64,000 nt of DNA, taken from the NCBI RefSeq assembly GCF_029227915.1, contig NC_079887.1:12772001-12836000 (forward strand). The letters run 5' to 3'. Numbering within the stretch: position 1 is the first letter of the stretch; each line of letters opens with the position of its first letter. The position numbers were made by a program, and so were the translations under genes. This document shows, one piece after another, positions 46,462 through 61,400 of the stretch. The notes under the pieces were generated by a model. The model was not told the origin of the DNA, did not search any database, and saw only the letters and a list, made by a program, of their open reading frames with translations. The stretch comes from Hydractinia symbiolongicarpus. Taxonomy: Eukaryota > Cnidaria > Hydrozoa > Anthoathecata > Hydractiniidae.

Positions 46462-49400
46462 CTAAAGGAATGCAACTTTTTTCCTTCGAAATGACTAAAA
46501 GAAAAAAATAGAATTTTAATAAATTTTCCTACAGTTTTGGTACATGTAAACATACGGATGCCAAAAGAATAATTATCACAAAATAGTCATAATTACCACA
46601 GGTGGGGAGTAAGTGTCTACATTGAGTCGAGTAGCTTCTTGGGCTAACATGTCTTCATATTGTTCCTCTTCAAACCTGTTAAAATAAGCTTTGTTCAGAT
46701 ATTTCCCTTAAACATAAGATTGAAACTTTATCATCGTCCTTCTACATTAGATGTGCATTTCAATTAGGAAAACCCACAACTTCACACGGAAAGTATATAG
46801 TACACTCTGCGAAATATAAATCAATGTTTATGGGCTTATAAAGTTACCTAGCACGTTCACTTTCTTCCTTTTCTTTCCGCTTTTGTCGTTCTCGTTCAGT
46901 CTCACGTGCTGTTATCTGACACAGAGAATTCAATGTTATCAACCACTTGACATTTAATGACATAATTCTCAATGCATGGTTTATTATGCCAAACCAAACT
47001 ATACCAAATATATTTGACACATACCTGCTCTTGTATTTCTTCTTCCCGTTGCCTTCTTTTAGTTAACTTTTCATTTTCTTTCCTGTGCGTGAGAAGTTGA
47101 TGCTCTTCCATTTGCTGTAGCAGTAATTCTCTCTCTTCGATAGTCTCCTGCTGCTTTGCTCGAATGTGTTCCATCTTTGCTTCAATTTGCTGTTGACGTT
47201 CCTCAAAAACCTTGGAAAAAAAATCAATTCAATTCCCCACAGCCAATTTTGTGTGCTTCAATTCGCAAGTGTATAAAACAAAACATACTGATTTCATTAA
47301 TTTCTCTCTTGCTAAACGTTCTCTTTCCCATTCACTTTCTCTTTTTCGCCACTGCCTACTTGCCTCCTCCCTGCAAATAACAGTACAGAAGGATAAGATT
47401 CACAACAAACTGTAAGAAAAAGTCGCATAATTATGCAAAAACGCCAAACCTACTGAAACAACATGTCAAGCTCTGCTTCTCTTGTCTTCTCTAAACGAAG
47501 TTGATCAGCAACAACCTAATTAATACAAAAAATGTTTAATTATTATTTGGTTGATTGTGTTTTTTATTGTAACCGACTTAGGTTATACATTATGCCTTTA
47601 ATTAAATAACTTTCAGCCAGACAGATTTAAACAAAAAACTAATCATTACATTTGAAACTTTAACATTTTCTTTAAACAGGGGTTCAAGAACTACAAGGTT
47701 ACACAATTTGTTAACCTTCTGGATGAGTCAACATAAAAATAGTTGCTTAAAAAAGAAGTTTCAGCATTGGAAATGATTATGTCCCTAACTCCTATAACAC
47801 AAATAGCATCATGTTTTAACGTTAAGTATTCAGAGTATTCAACATTACTAGTTAACTATCTAGCTATATTGTCTATACAAAACGATGATGAAATATCCAG
47901 TTTCATATAAAAAAAACTAAATACATGACGACCGATTTATAGCACAAATATGTCCTCCCTCATTTTAAGAGTTTTTGATTCCTCAATCAACATAAAATGA
48001 ATTATATTATAGGAAAACTAAAACGAAATTCACATTTTTCTTTTTATCTACCCTAGATGGTAAGCAAATACAATAATAACCAATTACCCTGTCCTGTCCT
48101 GAGATATTTCCCTCAGCCATTGCTTTTAGACCTTAGGCTATATCTTGCAGTGCAGCCCTGGTTAGTCGGTTTTTATGGCATTAAAATAACATAACAAAGC
48201 ATATGAACAAATTTTAAACGGACTTACCTGATGCATGTATTCAGCATCTGCTTTTATTTTTTCTCTTCTTGCTGATTTAATGAGCTCCTCTTTTTTTTCC
48301 TAGTTGAATATCTACATTAGTTTAAACAATTTCACGTTTTTAAGGATTAATAAAAAATGGAGCAACACTAACTTTTTCAGCAATTTCAGCGAGTATCTTC
48401 AAATCAAATTTCTAAATATCAAATAGATACATTCAATAAAGTGCCTGTCTAAGATCAAATAATTGCATTAGCAAAAGGTGAAAAGGCAATGGAAAACAAG
48501 TTTAATATGATGATAGTTAATAATGGCTGTAGCAGAAATATTTTTTATTTAAAACTTTTTTATTGATTAACCTCTACAGCTAATACCCTTTATAAATAAT
48601 GTATTATACTCTATTTTGGGCTGCAAAAACAACCTAAACATGGTCAATGCATAGCTACACAACAATGTTAGCAATTAATTCTAAATCATGCTAACTGCCA
48701 ACTGGGATCATAACAGCCGAAAATAATAATATAATAGCCGAATAATAGCCGAAAAATGTTAAAATAAACAGCCAAGATAAGAAAAAAAACACTAATAAAT
48801 GCTTAGATGTGTTCATATAAAACATGAAAATTCAAAACAACATGCAGACACATGAAAACATTAGGCTCCTGTAAAAAAGAAGATTTAAATTAAAAGATAT
48901 CTCACAGTTCGAAATTTATCAGCTTCTGCATAGCAAAAAACATTACAAAAACTTAAAAAAACGAATTATAAAATAATGTTCACATTAAAATTGTTTAAAA
49001 ACAATTCCAATGTGTTTATTAGCTATTTGCAGTAGGGTTAAAAATTTCTTACGAGAGCCTCCTGGACTTCTTTGCTACGTTGTTTAAGTTGTTGTTTGTA
49101 TTGTCGAATAAGTATGCGTCTAAAAATTAAAACTGATCAAGCTACATTTTAAAAACCACTTCAATCAGCAACAAGAAAAATTCAGTTGATTTTGTAAAGA
49201 GATTAAAATTGAAACAGTAAATTATTAAATAATACGGTAAAACTAAAACTAATTTGCAGTGAACAAAGAACGTTGCATACCCAAATTCTCTTTTCTTTCT
49301 TTGATTTTCAAAATCTTTTCTTATTTTTTCCTACATATAATGTTACTGATAATTCATAAACCGAATGATAATGCATAATTTTAATATAGACAAGATGACA

Positions 49401-52400
49401 AAGATGAGGACACCTTTATTATCTTCTCTATATCAGAACATGTTATTGCAATATCAAATTTAAAACCATTTCACAAGCAGATTTCAAAACAAACTTTCCT
49501 GTAATACTGAAAGTTCATGAAAGGTTTTCATTACAAACAATACAGATCCACGATGTCCTTTTTATAAGCCATAAGCCAGCCTGAAGCACGTAAGCTCTTA
49601 AACCACCCACCTAACGTGTATTAGCTCTAAAACCACCCACTTGAAGTGTCTTAACTCTCAAACCATGCACATGAAAAGTGTCAGCTTTCAAACCACCCAC
49701 CTGAAGTGCCTATTTTAACAAGCACCCATGTTGATAGAATACCTATACCCACCCTCCATTAAGCTAACACTTTGAGAAGTCTTTCATTTTTTTGAAATTT
49801 TAACACTTACATGAATATGAGTTTTTTAGAATCTCAATACAACTTTTTGTACATCATTCTCAAATACAAAAATTACTACGGACTTGTATTTGCTTTGTGC
49901 AAATATACCTTCAGCAACTCTTTAGCACTAACTCACTATGGTAATAAATAAAATCTTACTGATTCCAACAAAGCTTCATTGTGATGGCGTAGCTTTTCTT
50001 CTTCAGCTTTAAGCATTTTACTTTCTTCTTCTTTTCTGTGTAATAATGCCATCTGTTGTTTCAACTCATCAGCCAGAATTTTATTTTTTAATGCAGTTTC
50101 CTCCACTTTCCTTTTTTCTTCTTCTAAGGCGGCTTCGTTTTGTAATTTTAGTATTTTGTCAAGTCTGGATTTCAAACAGAATAAAAAGAATTACTGTAAT
50201 TGTTCTTATTTTAAGCACTTACACAGAGTTTTAACAAATTTCACATACTTTCTGTCTTGTTCCTTGGCTAATTCTACAACCTGAAAAAAGTCAGTGGAGC
50301 CAAAAGTTACTACACAGTTTTAGGCAAATCTAATTAAAAAGCCTTCCATTTAGAGAAAACCCGAACTCAGAATGACGTCTTAGATCTATTGACACTGACA
50401 AACATTACAGACTTTTATTTTCTTATAGTTTAAGCAACTAAGTTCTGTTTGCAGTGCTGAATGTTGCTTCTTTATGAAAAATAAAAGGTAAATTAGCCAA
50501 TTGCTATACTTTTATTCAAGATGATGATATGGTCATACATTTCGAAATACCAAAATATGGTTCAGTTAAGGTGACAACTCGAGCACCTATAGTTACTTGT
50601 TATATAAAATAAAAGTGTATATTTTCCTTTAAATACATAGCTTACTTTTTCCTGGTAATGAAGAAAAAAAGCTTAGATCTGCTAAAGTTTTAGTTGTAAA
50701 ACAGAATCAATGTCAATAAAGTTTTATTTTAAAGAAAGTGACACACTCTCATTTGTTTAAATTTAAATTGAGTACCGAGGAAGGGTTTATAAATCATAAT
50801 TCCTAAATTTTATTTGCAACATTGATTCAAAAAGAACAACAAAAGAACAACGTAGATTGTGAATCCAAATGCCGTAAATTTAGCATGAAAATCTAAAATA
50901 TCATAATGCCAAAAATTGTTTACAAAAGAAAAAAAGGTAATCTTACTTGCTCTTTTTCAGCCACTTGATCTTTCCATCGAGATGTCACATATTTTTTATT
51001 TCGCTCATACTCAATCTACAAGGCAAATATAATTAGTACATGACAACATTACATGAAAGTACCTGTTACTCTACTCTGTGTACAATGTTTTTAAGTCTCA
51101 TTGTTTACCTCTCTTAACCTTGGCTCATTTTTTCTCCAATGATCATGCAACTTTTCTTGGGCCAACTAAAGCAAATAATCTCTTGGTTAAAAAAGAAAAC
51201 AAAACAATAATTATGTTGACTGATTTTCAGCGTCAATGCTATTAAAAAGGGATTCACAAGCAAAAGTCATAATTCATCAGCAAGGAACAATTTGTAATAT
51301 AGCATGTTTTCTTAGCATACATCGTATTGTTATATACTGGTAGGCAAAACCGCCTATGGAATAACTAATGATATCCCACCCCTATTATTTAATGAAAGTA
51401 ATCAATTTTATGTTGATGCCAATCATTGAAATTGTTCAAGCATTATTTCCCATTCTGATTGTTTGCCAGTAATATAAGGTGATTAAGGAGGAAATGTTGT
51501 AAATATGGACAAATGCATTTTTTAATTTTAAAAACAGAATATAAAACACTTTAAAAAAGTTGTGTTTATTCCACATATAATCGATTATGTTCAGTATTGA
51601 TATTTACTTGTTTCCTGTGTGCTTCTTTTTCAGCTTGAAGATCATCCACTCTAAATGGAAGCATATTTAATTATATACATATCTTCCAATATGTTGCAGT
51701 TATCACAAGGTACAATATTTGTTTTAAATGTAATATTTTAGCGTCATTATTCTCCAAGCCTTTTACATGCAAATAAATAATAAGGAAACTGAAAACTACA
51801 ATATTGCACAAAGTATGCATAAAGTGAAAAAACAGGTTTAAAATTAGCACATTATATTATGCTGATTAAAAGAATAAACAAAACAAATCTCCCGTGAAAA
51901 AAAATAGAAAAATACAAGACTTTGCTGGAGAGAGATGCCTTTGTTTTTGAATATATATATATATATATGTCTTATATGCCTTTGCAATATCCCTAATAGG
52001 TATGCCTACACCGTTTTCTCTACATTTAGGTAAAATAAAACATCATAACTTTGCAGCATGGGTAAAATTAAATTATCTGGAGAATCAAGAGTTTTTAAAT
52101 CATCAAATCAAAATTAAAAAAAAACCCACCTTTGTTGCATGGCTTTAAAATCCTTTCCATGGTACTTTCTCCTCTCTCTCAATTCAATCTAAAGAAATTT
52201 ACCTTAGCATTAGAAATATACAATAACTCTCTAACAAACTTACAAAGTACACATTCTTCCTCTTTTAACTCTCAGAGTTATATTTTTAAAGCTAGTGCCA
52301 ACTTTATTTAAAAAATACTTGTGTAATATTTATACAATATAAACTATTTTGTATATCTATACTGAGTAATATTACCCAAGGTCAATAGAATATACTCAGC

Positions 52401-55400
52401 TTGCAAGGTCGATACACTGATCAAGAAAAATATTTCTGGGAAGAGATAGATAAAACAGTTTATATTGTATTGTGATTAACTGATATCTAGTTTGTTTGGG
52501 TTTGTAAAAGCCAGGATTATTTTTTAAAGATTTACTTTTGACAAGGTTTTGATGAAGAAAGAAAACACTCCATTTGCATTTCATTGTATCAATTTTTAAA
52601 ATACATGTAAAAAGACAGTCAATATCCATATATAGAATTCTTTGAACCAAACTTTATTCCTTGTCAGAAGAAGAATCTGTCACACAAATCACATATGTAT
52701 CTCGCGGAAACAAGTTGGTTTTTATCGACTTAAAAAAGAAAACCGAAGCTCATTTACTCAAAATTGAACCTAAAAAAGTTTTTCAAACAGGGCATTCCAA
52801 AGTTTCTCATCATGAGGTTAGCTCAAAGTTTATTTCTTTTTCTAAACTTTTTATTTGTTTATTACCAGACCAAAGTTGGTTACTTTTATAGAAAATCTAT
52901 CAGATTAAAAAATGAATGTAATTCGATTCGAAAATGTGAAAAACAATCTGTTGTTGTTGAACGAAGTTGGTGTTAGTTAGAAATATCTTTTTAAAAAAGA
53001 ACAAGAAACGATGATAAAACATCACAAAGATAATTAATTGAAAATTTATTGAGCAATTGCATACGCTTTCATTTCATTTTATTTGGGATGAAGCGAAGTT
53101 TAGTAATCAAAGTAAAAAACTGATTGAACTTTGCGAAAGAAAAAAAAGCAGGTGTGTTGTTTAGATTATCTGGTAGGGAAATGAATTTAGGCGTATAATA
53201 ATTTTTTAACCATCTCAACTTTCGGAGCTAAATTTGCTCTTAAACATTAAATCCAATATGATGTCTTCAGCCAAAAAATATTTCCTTTAAGCACTTTTTT
53301 GTAAGAACAAACTCCTAAAAATGGGTCAGAAGTTCATAATATTCTAAGAATATGTCCAAGCTTGATTGTTTGTTCTGAATATAAAATTGTTTTGTGCATT
53401 GTAAATTATCTTTAAAAGTTCCCACGCTATCCCTAAACATTTTGTGAAGCATTGTAGCTACTTACTCTGCAAGTATTTCAATGCAAAGTTAAAAAATAGT
53501 CTGTTTAAATTAAAGGCGTATTCATGGGTTAATTCGTACTGTTGTATTTTGAAGGTGTCCATAAAAAAAGATCACAAAAATGCTAAAATCGAAAAATTAT
53601 TCTAAAAAATTATTCTAAGGCTTTTTGTATTTTAGAAAGAATTCTCATTATTTCTTTGTATCATTTTAAGAAGAGGATGATATTAAAAAGAACTTTTGGT
53701 CATCACCTAGACATTTTTACTGTATTACATCAGAAGTTAACAAGCTATATTATACAAACAAAGTGATATTTACAATGCTTTTACTGTAAAAGAACCATGT
53801 CTAGGCTCTTTTTAGAGTAGTGTTCCAAATTGTTATGTAAAAATGAAAAAGTGAAGACATTCAAGGTTACCTCATAAGCTTTATTTTCTTTCGACAGCAA
53901 TTCTCTTAATTTTTCTCTTCGTTGAAAAAGTTGCTCATATTTTTCATTGCGAATCTCTTTGCTGAACAACTTGTCTACTGCATTCATACTAAAAAAGGGA
54001 GCACAACGTCAATCAATACAAAACAACATCTGATTTTTCATGTAAACTTTCATTAACAAAATTGTTAAAAAAAAAAGTTGGAATAATAGCAGAAAAAATA
54101 GCATGACAGTAGCATGCTGTAATATGAGGACTAATGTTAATTTTAGAAAACTAACATTTGGGATCAACGGAAAAGGGCTTTGAGAGATCGATCCTATTCC
54201 TTTCTTTGTGAGGATTATAATGATACCCACTTAAAAGTTTCAAACTTGAGTGATCAAGATGCCTTTACTGAGTACAGTATACAATTATTACAGGTCTGAC
54301 AAAAAGGGATGAGGTGATGAGTTCTCCCATGACCTTGATTTTTTAATAAGGCTATTGCTATAACTCCTAAAGCACTTCCTAACCTTTATTAACATAATAT
54401 ATATATAACATAATCATTAAAACAAGCTGACAAGATTTTTTTTTCTTGTTCATAAATTATAAAATGTCAGTTATTTCTAATCAGTTTGAGCAATCAAAAA
54501 AGAAAATGCTGTCAAGTAAAAGGGCATGGATAAAAGAAAAAGAGAATAATGAAGTCTAAAATACTACTGTATCATTTTCTGTATGAATTTGGTGCAAATG
54601 TTACTTTGCTGAAGGATGCCTGAATGTTCAAATAGATGAAATTAAATTTAGAAAACTTATCAGTATGTCAATGCTCGCTATGTTAATATGCATTATACCA
54701 AATATCTTTCTATCCAAATTGATTTTTACCATTTGATTCATACAAATCTGCTAAGAAAAAAGGCCTACAGTCAAGCCTGTCCCAAAATAAACTTCCGTTT
54801 TGACTTATTAAGACTGGTTGTTAGCCTGTGTAAGGTTTGAATTATCAAATTGCAATTCGCAATTTGCAAATCGAAAATGTTGTCTTTGCGAATCTTTCTA
54901 TAAAGGAAATGTTAAAATCGTGAATTCCATCATTAAGTGTTTGTTGTACTTATTTCTATAACGGTTACTGCAACAAAATAAACACTCTCAAAGGGTCAAT
55001 GGCAAGTTGCCTATAGTGTTCCTTAACAATCAACAAGAGGTTTTTTTCCAGAGTCCACAACACAATAGTCCAAGGCTTGTGCCAACACCGCGCTATTAGC
55101 TATGGACTTCAAAATTGGTATGGGGAGTCTGGGACCATGTAATGTAAGCTTGCAAACTATGAAACACCTAAATTTTTAAAATTTTCTTTAACCGCTAAAA
55201 AGAAAGAGAAAAAGTTATCACAGTGGTATAAATAGTGATTCGATGTAGTATGATCCCTTTTCTGTTCAATAAAATAAATATTTATACTTCTAATCGATTA
55301 ATAGTGATTTTATTTGATGTTTTGTTAGGTATGGTTTTTTCAGAAAAATTTAGGCAACCTGGTGTTTACTTTGCACTTAATTGATAGACCAGAGAATATC

Positions 55401-58400
55401 AATTCAATTTTATGCGAATGCTGGAATAAGCGTGACAACATGGTCCTAGAAATTAAAAGCAAGCTAAAGGTTGGTAGAGAACGAGGCAAGGGACTAAACA
55501 GTAAATCTAAGACTTCCCCAAGTTCATGTAAATTAGGAAAAAATTCTGACTTTAAGTTGATAAACTTCAAGCACATGTATCACTATGTTTTGCAAATTGT
55601 GCCTCACCCTTACCCTATTGGACAATGTTGGACAGATCATTGGTTTAGTCATAAGACCTTAAATGATTTCACAATTAAAATCAAGCTCTTTTGCTGGTAT
55701 AATACACTAGGGATGCTGAAGTCATTGGCACTGAAACTTTTTTATTTAATAGATGTAACATATTTGGCCCTAAAAGCCTTTTGGACCCTTTCAAACAGAT
55801 TAATAATATTCCATCTTTGCTGGCCTTAGCATCCAAAGTAATGTTTTTCAATCAGTTAATAAACCAAGCAGGGGCTCACTTTTGTAAGAAATTTTGGCTA
55901 ATTGAAGAGATAGACTCCCAATGAAATTGTTTAAGATTTAGTGTTTCACCACTACCCATTTTAAATATAGGGATAAACATGGGTCTTAGATGACTATATT
56001 ATACTGTTGGGTATTTGAGCCACCTTATCAGTGAAAAAATCTCTGAAGCTTTTTTTATAGATTTAGCTCAATTTTTCATCATTTTTTAGCCTTTTTAAAC
56101 AGATTTCGCAAATAAAATCACTTTAGAGATGTGTTTGTGGAAAGTCTAGGGCACTTTAACCCATGCCAATCAGTCAGTAATGAAAATACTAAGTGGTTGA
56201 GAAATGTTGGAAAGGTTGAAGGTTTAGTCACATTTTGTGGTGTGAAGTTTGAACCCCTAAGGACCAATAATTTTCATCAATAATATTTCAGAACATCCAG
56301 TCCTACCAACTTTAGTAGAGCTTTTTTATTTGAGTTGCGCCATGATGGAAAATCTAAACCAACTCATTTAAGTTGACATTTTTTCTAAAAAACATAACTA
56401 GAAAGGCCGTTCTTACCTTGATAGGTTAGGTTGAAGCATCCAACCTTGGTAAAATTGTTATTAAGGGTTTCACAAAGCAATATTGCCTTGCAGAGATTCT
56501 TTCAGGTTTGTTTGATGATTTTTTTGAAAAAAATGTTTCATTGTCAATTTTTGCAAAACAATGTTCATATTTTCATATTTAGATATACAGTTGAAATTTC
56601 TAAAGTTATATCTTGTACCTAGGTATGGCTAAGATGTTTTTGTGTTCGTTCCATGTTATTTTATTGAACATATCAGAAAAAAATATATTAGTTTACTTTT
56701 CTGATTTTCTATGTTTCACTGATTTTGTGGTCAAAAACAGAGCTTTTGCGGCGTCTATGTCTATCCATTCACAATTTTTCTGAAGAAAAACTCTTTAAAT
56801 ATATCGTTGGAAAAGAAATTTTAAGTAGGTTTTGAATATGCCATTTTCAACTTGTTTCTATAGGCAAAGTTATTTTGCTTTAACCTATTTTCAAAAACAT
56901 TGGAACAAGCTTTTTACTATATGCTAATAACCCTTTGGACAATTTTTGAAACCAATGAAAGTAAGCTATATTATTAATAATATGTATATTATTAACAATT
57001 TATCTGGGATTAAAATTTTTTACACAATATAAAAATGCTTTGACTGAGAGGGTATATCGATTTCTTTTTTGTAACGGTTTTGTCTGCTACGAAACCAGTA
57101 CAGCAGCAGCTTGTATAGATCAGTAAATTTCTCATAATGATATAAACAAAAAATCATTTTTAAAGATACTGTAAGGGAAAGTGAGCATGATTTTTTAAAT
57201 CACGTGATCTTCTTCACATTAATATATTATTATTTAAATATATGAATATTTGGAAAGATCTCAACATTTTCTATAGGTTGATATACAAGTTTTTTGTATT
57301 AAAATGAATAATACAAAGATTTATAAGGTGGAGAAAATTTGACCCCCTCCTTCACGTTCGAATTTTCTTTTACAAAACCATTGGATATTTTCCACATCTT
57401 TTTTCGATTATCTTATTCAGAAGGGATGTAGTATCTAAAATGGTTTTCAGATTTCTTTCTTAATTCTAAGTCGTTTTATTTAATTTTTTTTTTTTTTTTT
57501 GAAATTCAACTTTTTATAACTTATATTTTTCGTAACTTACATCAAACTTTTATCAGAGTTATGAAAGCAAAAAAAAATCGAAAAAACAATTTGGGATATA
57601 CATATTATTCAGCTTGATTTTAAACCTGGTTATGTAAAAGAAAGTCAAAATGAAAGCAATACTTTGCAATAAAATGAACACAGAGAAAAATAGCTTTACA
57701 AATTTTCAACGCTAAACAACTTGCAGCATGACTTCGCTGAAATCACCATAGTAACGATCACTTTATTCAAATATTCTTTTTTTTTCTTACGCAGATGTTT
57801 AGATTTTACAAGTGAAGATGACTGAAAATAAAAATAATAAGGACTTTAATTGGTGAAATGAAAGATGTTGGGTGAGTTTAGAAGTTTATTTGTTTCAAAC
57901 CAACCTACAATTTGTTACGTTTTGTTTAGATATGATGGTTTGGTTTTCGTGACAGGACTTAAAGATTTGATATTTCAAGACAAAAATGCGGAAAATTAAT
58001 AAATTAATATTCTTTTTCAGGTATATTTGAGAAAGTGTGCGATAATTTGCATGTGTAAATTAAGTAACACGTGCGATGTGAAACGCATGTGCAAAGAATG
58101 TTATGCATGCGATACAGGCTCCGAGGTTATTTTTTGTTGCGCATTCATTTTGCGGTAGAAAAGTGAGGGACGTTTTATATAGTGAACCCCAAACACGATG
58201 ATCAAGCGTCTACTGGTAAGGCGACTCTCTTAATCTTAACTTTCTTTTCTACATGTCCAAAATAGTATGCATGACTTTTTAAAAGTTTAAAACTGTACTG
58301 TAGTTGGGAACAATGCTTCGCATATGTTTTTTAAATTAAACGCGCTGGAATCTTTTTAAGTAATTAAATCAACAATACATTTTTGCGCAATGTATTATAT

Positions 58401-61400
58401 TATTCGCGAAAGATTTTTATTATTTAATTACTTCACGCTAATACTTAAGGGAATAGCTTATCAATACATTTACACATTGCATCTCGCTATTAGAAAAAAT
58501 ATAATTGCTCCGATATTTCTTCGCGAGCGCATTGTTTTTTAACACGCAAATATAAACTCGCAAAACGCTCAAGGGATTTAATTATAACAAAAGACAAACG
58601 ACTTCCGTCCTCCACGCAAAGGTGTGATATTAGCGTGTACGCGATAGATTACATTCAGACTGTACTGTATACTGTCATTTTTATAATTATTGTTTACTTC
58701 TCAGGTCATCACAAGCAAATAGGCAAAAATATGCTTTGTTTTCAAATTAAAAAAAATCTTTATCCACAGGGCTTAAAACTTCCAAAAAAAATTACATCTC
58801 ACGCGGGTTTTGTTTTTACAGGCCTAAAGAAAAAATCTATTAAATTCAGACCTGCTATGGTTTCGAATTGTTTTGTTAAATAAAGAAATTATCTACAATT
58901 AAATACATGATAAAATGTTTATTCCACCTGTAAGTGCAGTTTTGCAGGCTTGCTTCATCTGTGCTCCGTCGGCGTTCACCCCAGCATTATAGTTAAGAAA
59001 CGCATGGCTGGATTTCTTGTGTAAGACCTGGTTATCAACGACGAAGGGGCCAGGCAAAAGAGATTTATGTCTACGTAGTTCTTTTAACTAAGTCAGGAGT
59101 CGGTGAACTAGCTAGGATGGTCAAGTTGGCTATTAATAGGCTTGCTCGCGGATTAAAAGGACTAGGACTATTCAATAATTTCTTAGATCTAAAAGTGTCC
59201 GACCATGACGGAAATCTATCGGACGTTTTGTCTGACGAGTTCCAAAAATTATTTTGAGGGCTGCCAACGCACGCTACAAAATTGATTTTATAGGTTGATT
59301 TTGAAAACTCAATATTTATTACTCAGGCGTGGGATTAATCACATGCCTGAAACGATTTAGGCGTGTGCCAAGGCGTGCGCGTGTAATAGCACGCCTCTCC
59401 TGAAAAAGACTGATATGAGCAAGGTCGCTATATCAAAAAGAAGTTGGTCAACAGCAAGGGTTGTATGGATACCTTGAAGTTGTTCTCAATTACATACAAG
59501 AGTTGGCACTCGGGAGAACACATGTAGTAAACTTGGAAGAATTTTGTGAAGCTATAAGTGTTCTTAAGTTGACGTAACTATACTTATAATATGTAGAAAA
59601 TAAATATAAAAAGCAAACAAACTTATTTTTCATTGGTGTGAAAACCTTGAGGCTTGTATTAAAAATGGCGTCAATTTTGGCAATAGTTTTAATCGTCCTC
59701 TCCCACTAATTCCTTTTCCATCTTCAAGTTTTTTGCCCTTTAGATCTTTGACAAGTTTTCTCAGGTTCGCCCCTATTCGATTTGTGACACGAGTAACACA
59801 TTGGAGAGTAGGGACACCCAACAGAAAAAACATTAATTGGTAAAATGACACATGATACCGAATACGTGTTATAACGAGATCACACTTTGATCCCAAAGTT
59901 ACTAATGAGTAAACATTTTTTATTTATAAATAAACATACCTCAAGGTTTAATTTAAGAATAAAAATTTCACCATTAATTTTTTTTTTTTTCAATCCCATT
60001 AACAAAGAATTTTTTTTAAAAAAAAATATCATTTTTTCCTTACAGTAAGGGATCGTCTCTGAGATCATTTAAAAAAAAAATCGTTTCAAATCGTTTCATT
60101 TTTTAATTAGCATAGCATGTGATATGAATTTGAAACGATTTTAAAGTAATGTTTAATTTTTTGAAATCGTTTCAGATCGTATGGAAATCGTTTCACTATT
60201 TTGTAAATCGTTTCATTAAAAAATAAAAGAAATTATTAACCTAAAAGGTCTCTCAATAAAACCTACTCGCTGTCACATAGGTTTTTCTATAGCTGCTTTT
60301 CGTTCCTAAACTTTTAAAATGCGATCTCTAATGAAGCTTTTTATCACAACCTTTTGTTCTTAAATTTTTAAAAAGCGATCTAAAAAAGCATTTCTATCGC
60401 CGTTCTTTGTTCTTAAACTTTTAAAATGCGATCTCGAAAAACTTTGCTATCACCACATTTCGTTCTTAAATTTTTAAAATGCGATGTCAAAAAGCATTTC
60501 TATCGCCGTTCTTTATTCTTATTTTTTTTTCATTGCAATATTTTTCATTTTAAAGGAAATTGTTAGTTTTAAGAAAAACTTTTATTTTTAGTTTTGAAAA
60601 ATTGCTTTACGATATTTACGATATTGTTGCTGATGTCGATGTTGTGTTGAATAAGAGAAAGAGAAATACGATGCGATGAAAATCGTTTCAATTTGTATTA
60701 AAACTGAAACTATCTTGGAGACGATCCCTAACCTTAACCAAATCATGCACACACCTGCTGTCAATTTTTATTAATTTTTTTACTTCTTGCTTGGCTTTTT
60801 AAAATCATTTGTATATATCTTGCTGAAAATAAAAAAGTTAAAAATGAGAATATTTCAAATCGTGGAGATGGGTAATTGGGTAGTTGCTAAGGGAAGACTT
60901 GATAAGTTGCTAAATTTCATGGTAACAACGTATTTGTTGTATTTGCTCTCTTCCGTAGAGCCTATATTTTTTCATATTTTAACACGCAATGCGAAAAATT
61001 GCACTGGGGATACTACAACGCTTAATCATGGTCACTTCTAATGAAAACTTTTTATTGAAATTAAAGGTTATATATATAATTCCAGCAAAACTAGGAAAAT
61101 GTAATACCTTATTTGTTTTCAGGAATCCCAACAATTTATGATGCAGCACAGAAATATTAAAATACAGAAATATAAACGTTGGAGTTTTTCTGATTGTTTA
61201 ACAGAATCTAGAGCCAAGGTGTTGACAAAACCGATATTAAAAAAACAATTTTTTTTGCAAGAGATTGCATCAGGAAGGGCCTAGGAACAATAATAATTAC
61301 ACCTTTAATGATGGCACTTTTAACCAGGGGACAATAATTAAAAAACTCAAGAATTGCCAACTTAAGAGAAACTATGCCAATAATTATATTACAGCATTGA

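Noticed and set aside
46576-46597. TCHP ending by read-through at 46576
   Set aside because: A consensus donor (gtg|gtaatt) and a downstream in-phase exon give a trichoplein-like end and the expected length.
52396-52650. 84-aa minus-strand ORF in TCHP intron 2
   Set aside because: Not coiled coil and not in phase with either neighbouring TCHP exon. Exons 2 and 3 join directly in phase 0.
55362-55829. 155-aa plus-strand ORF in TCHP intron 1
   Set aside because: No family features, no splice context, composition typical of translated AT-rich DNA.
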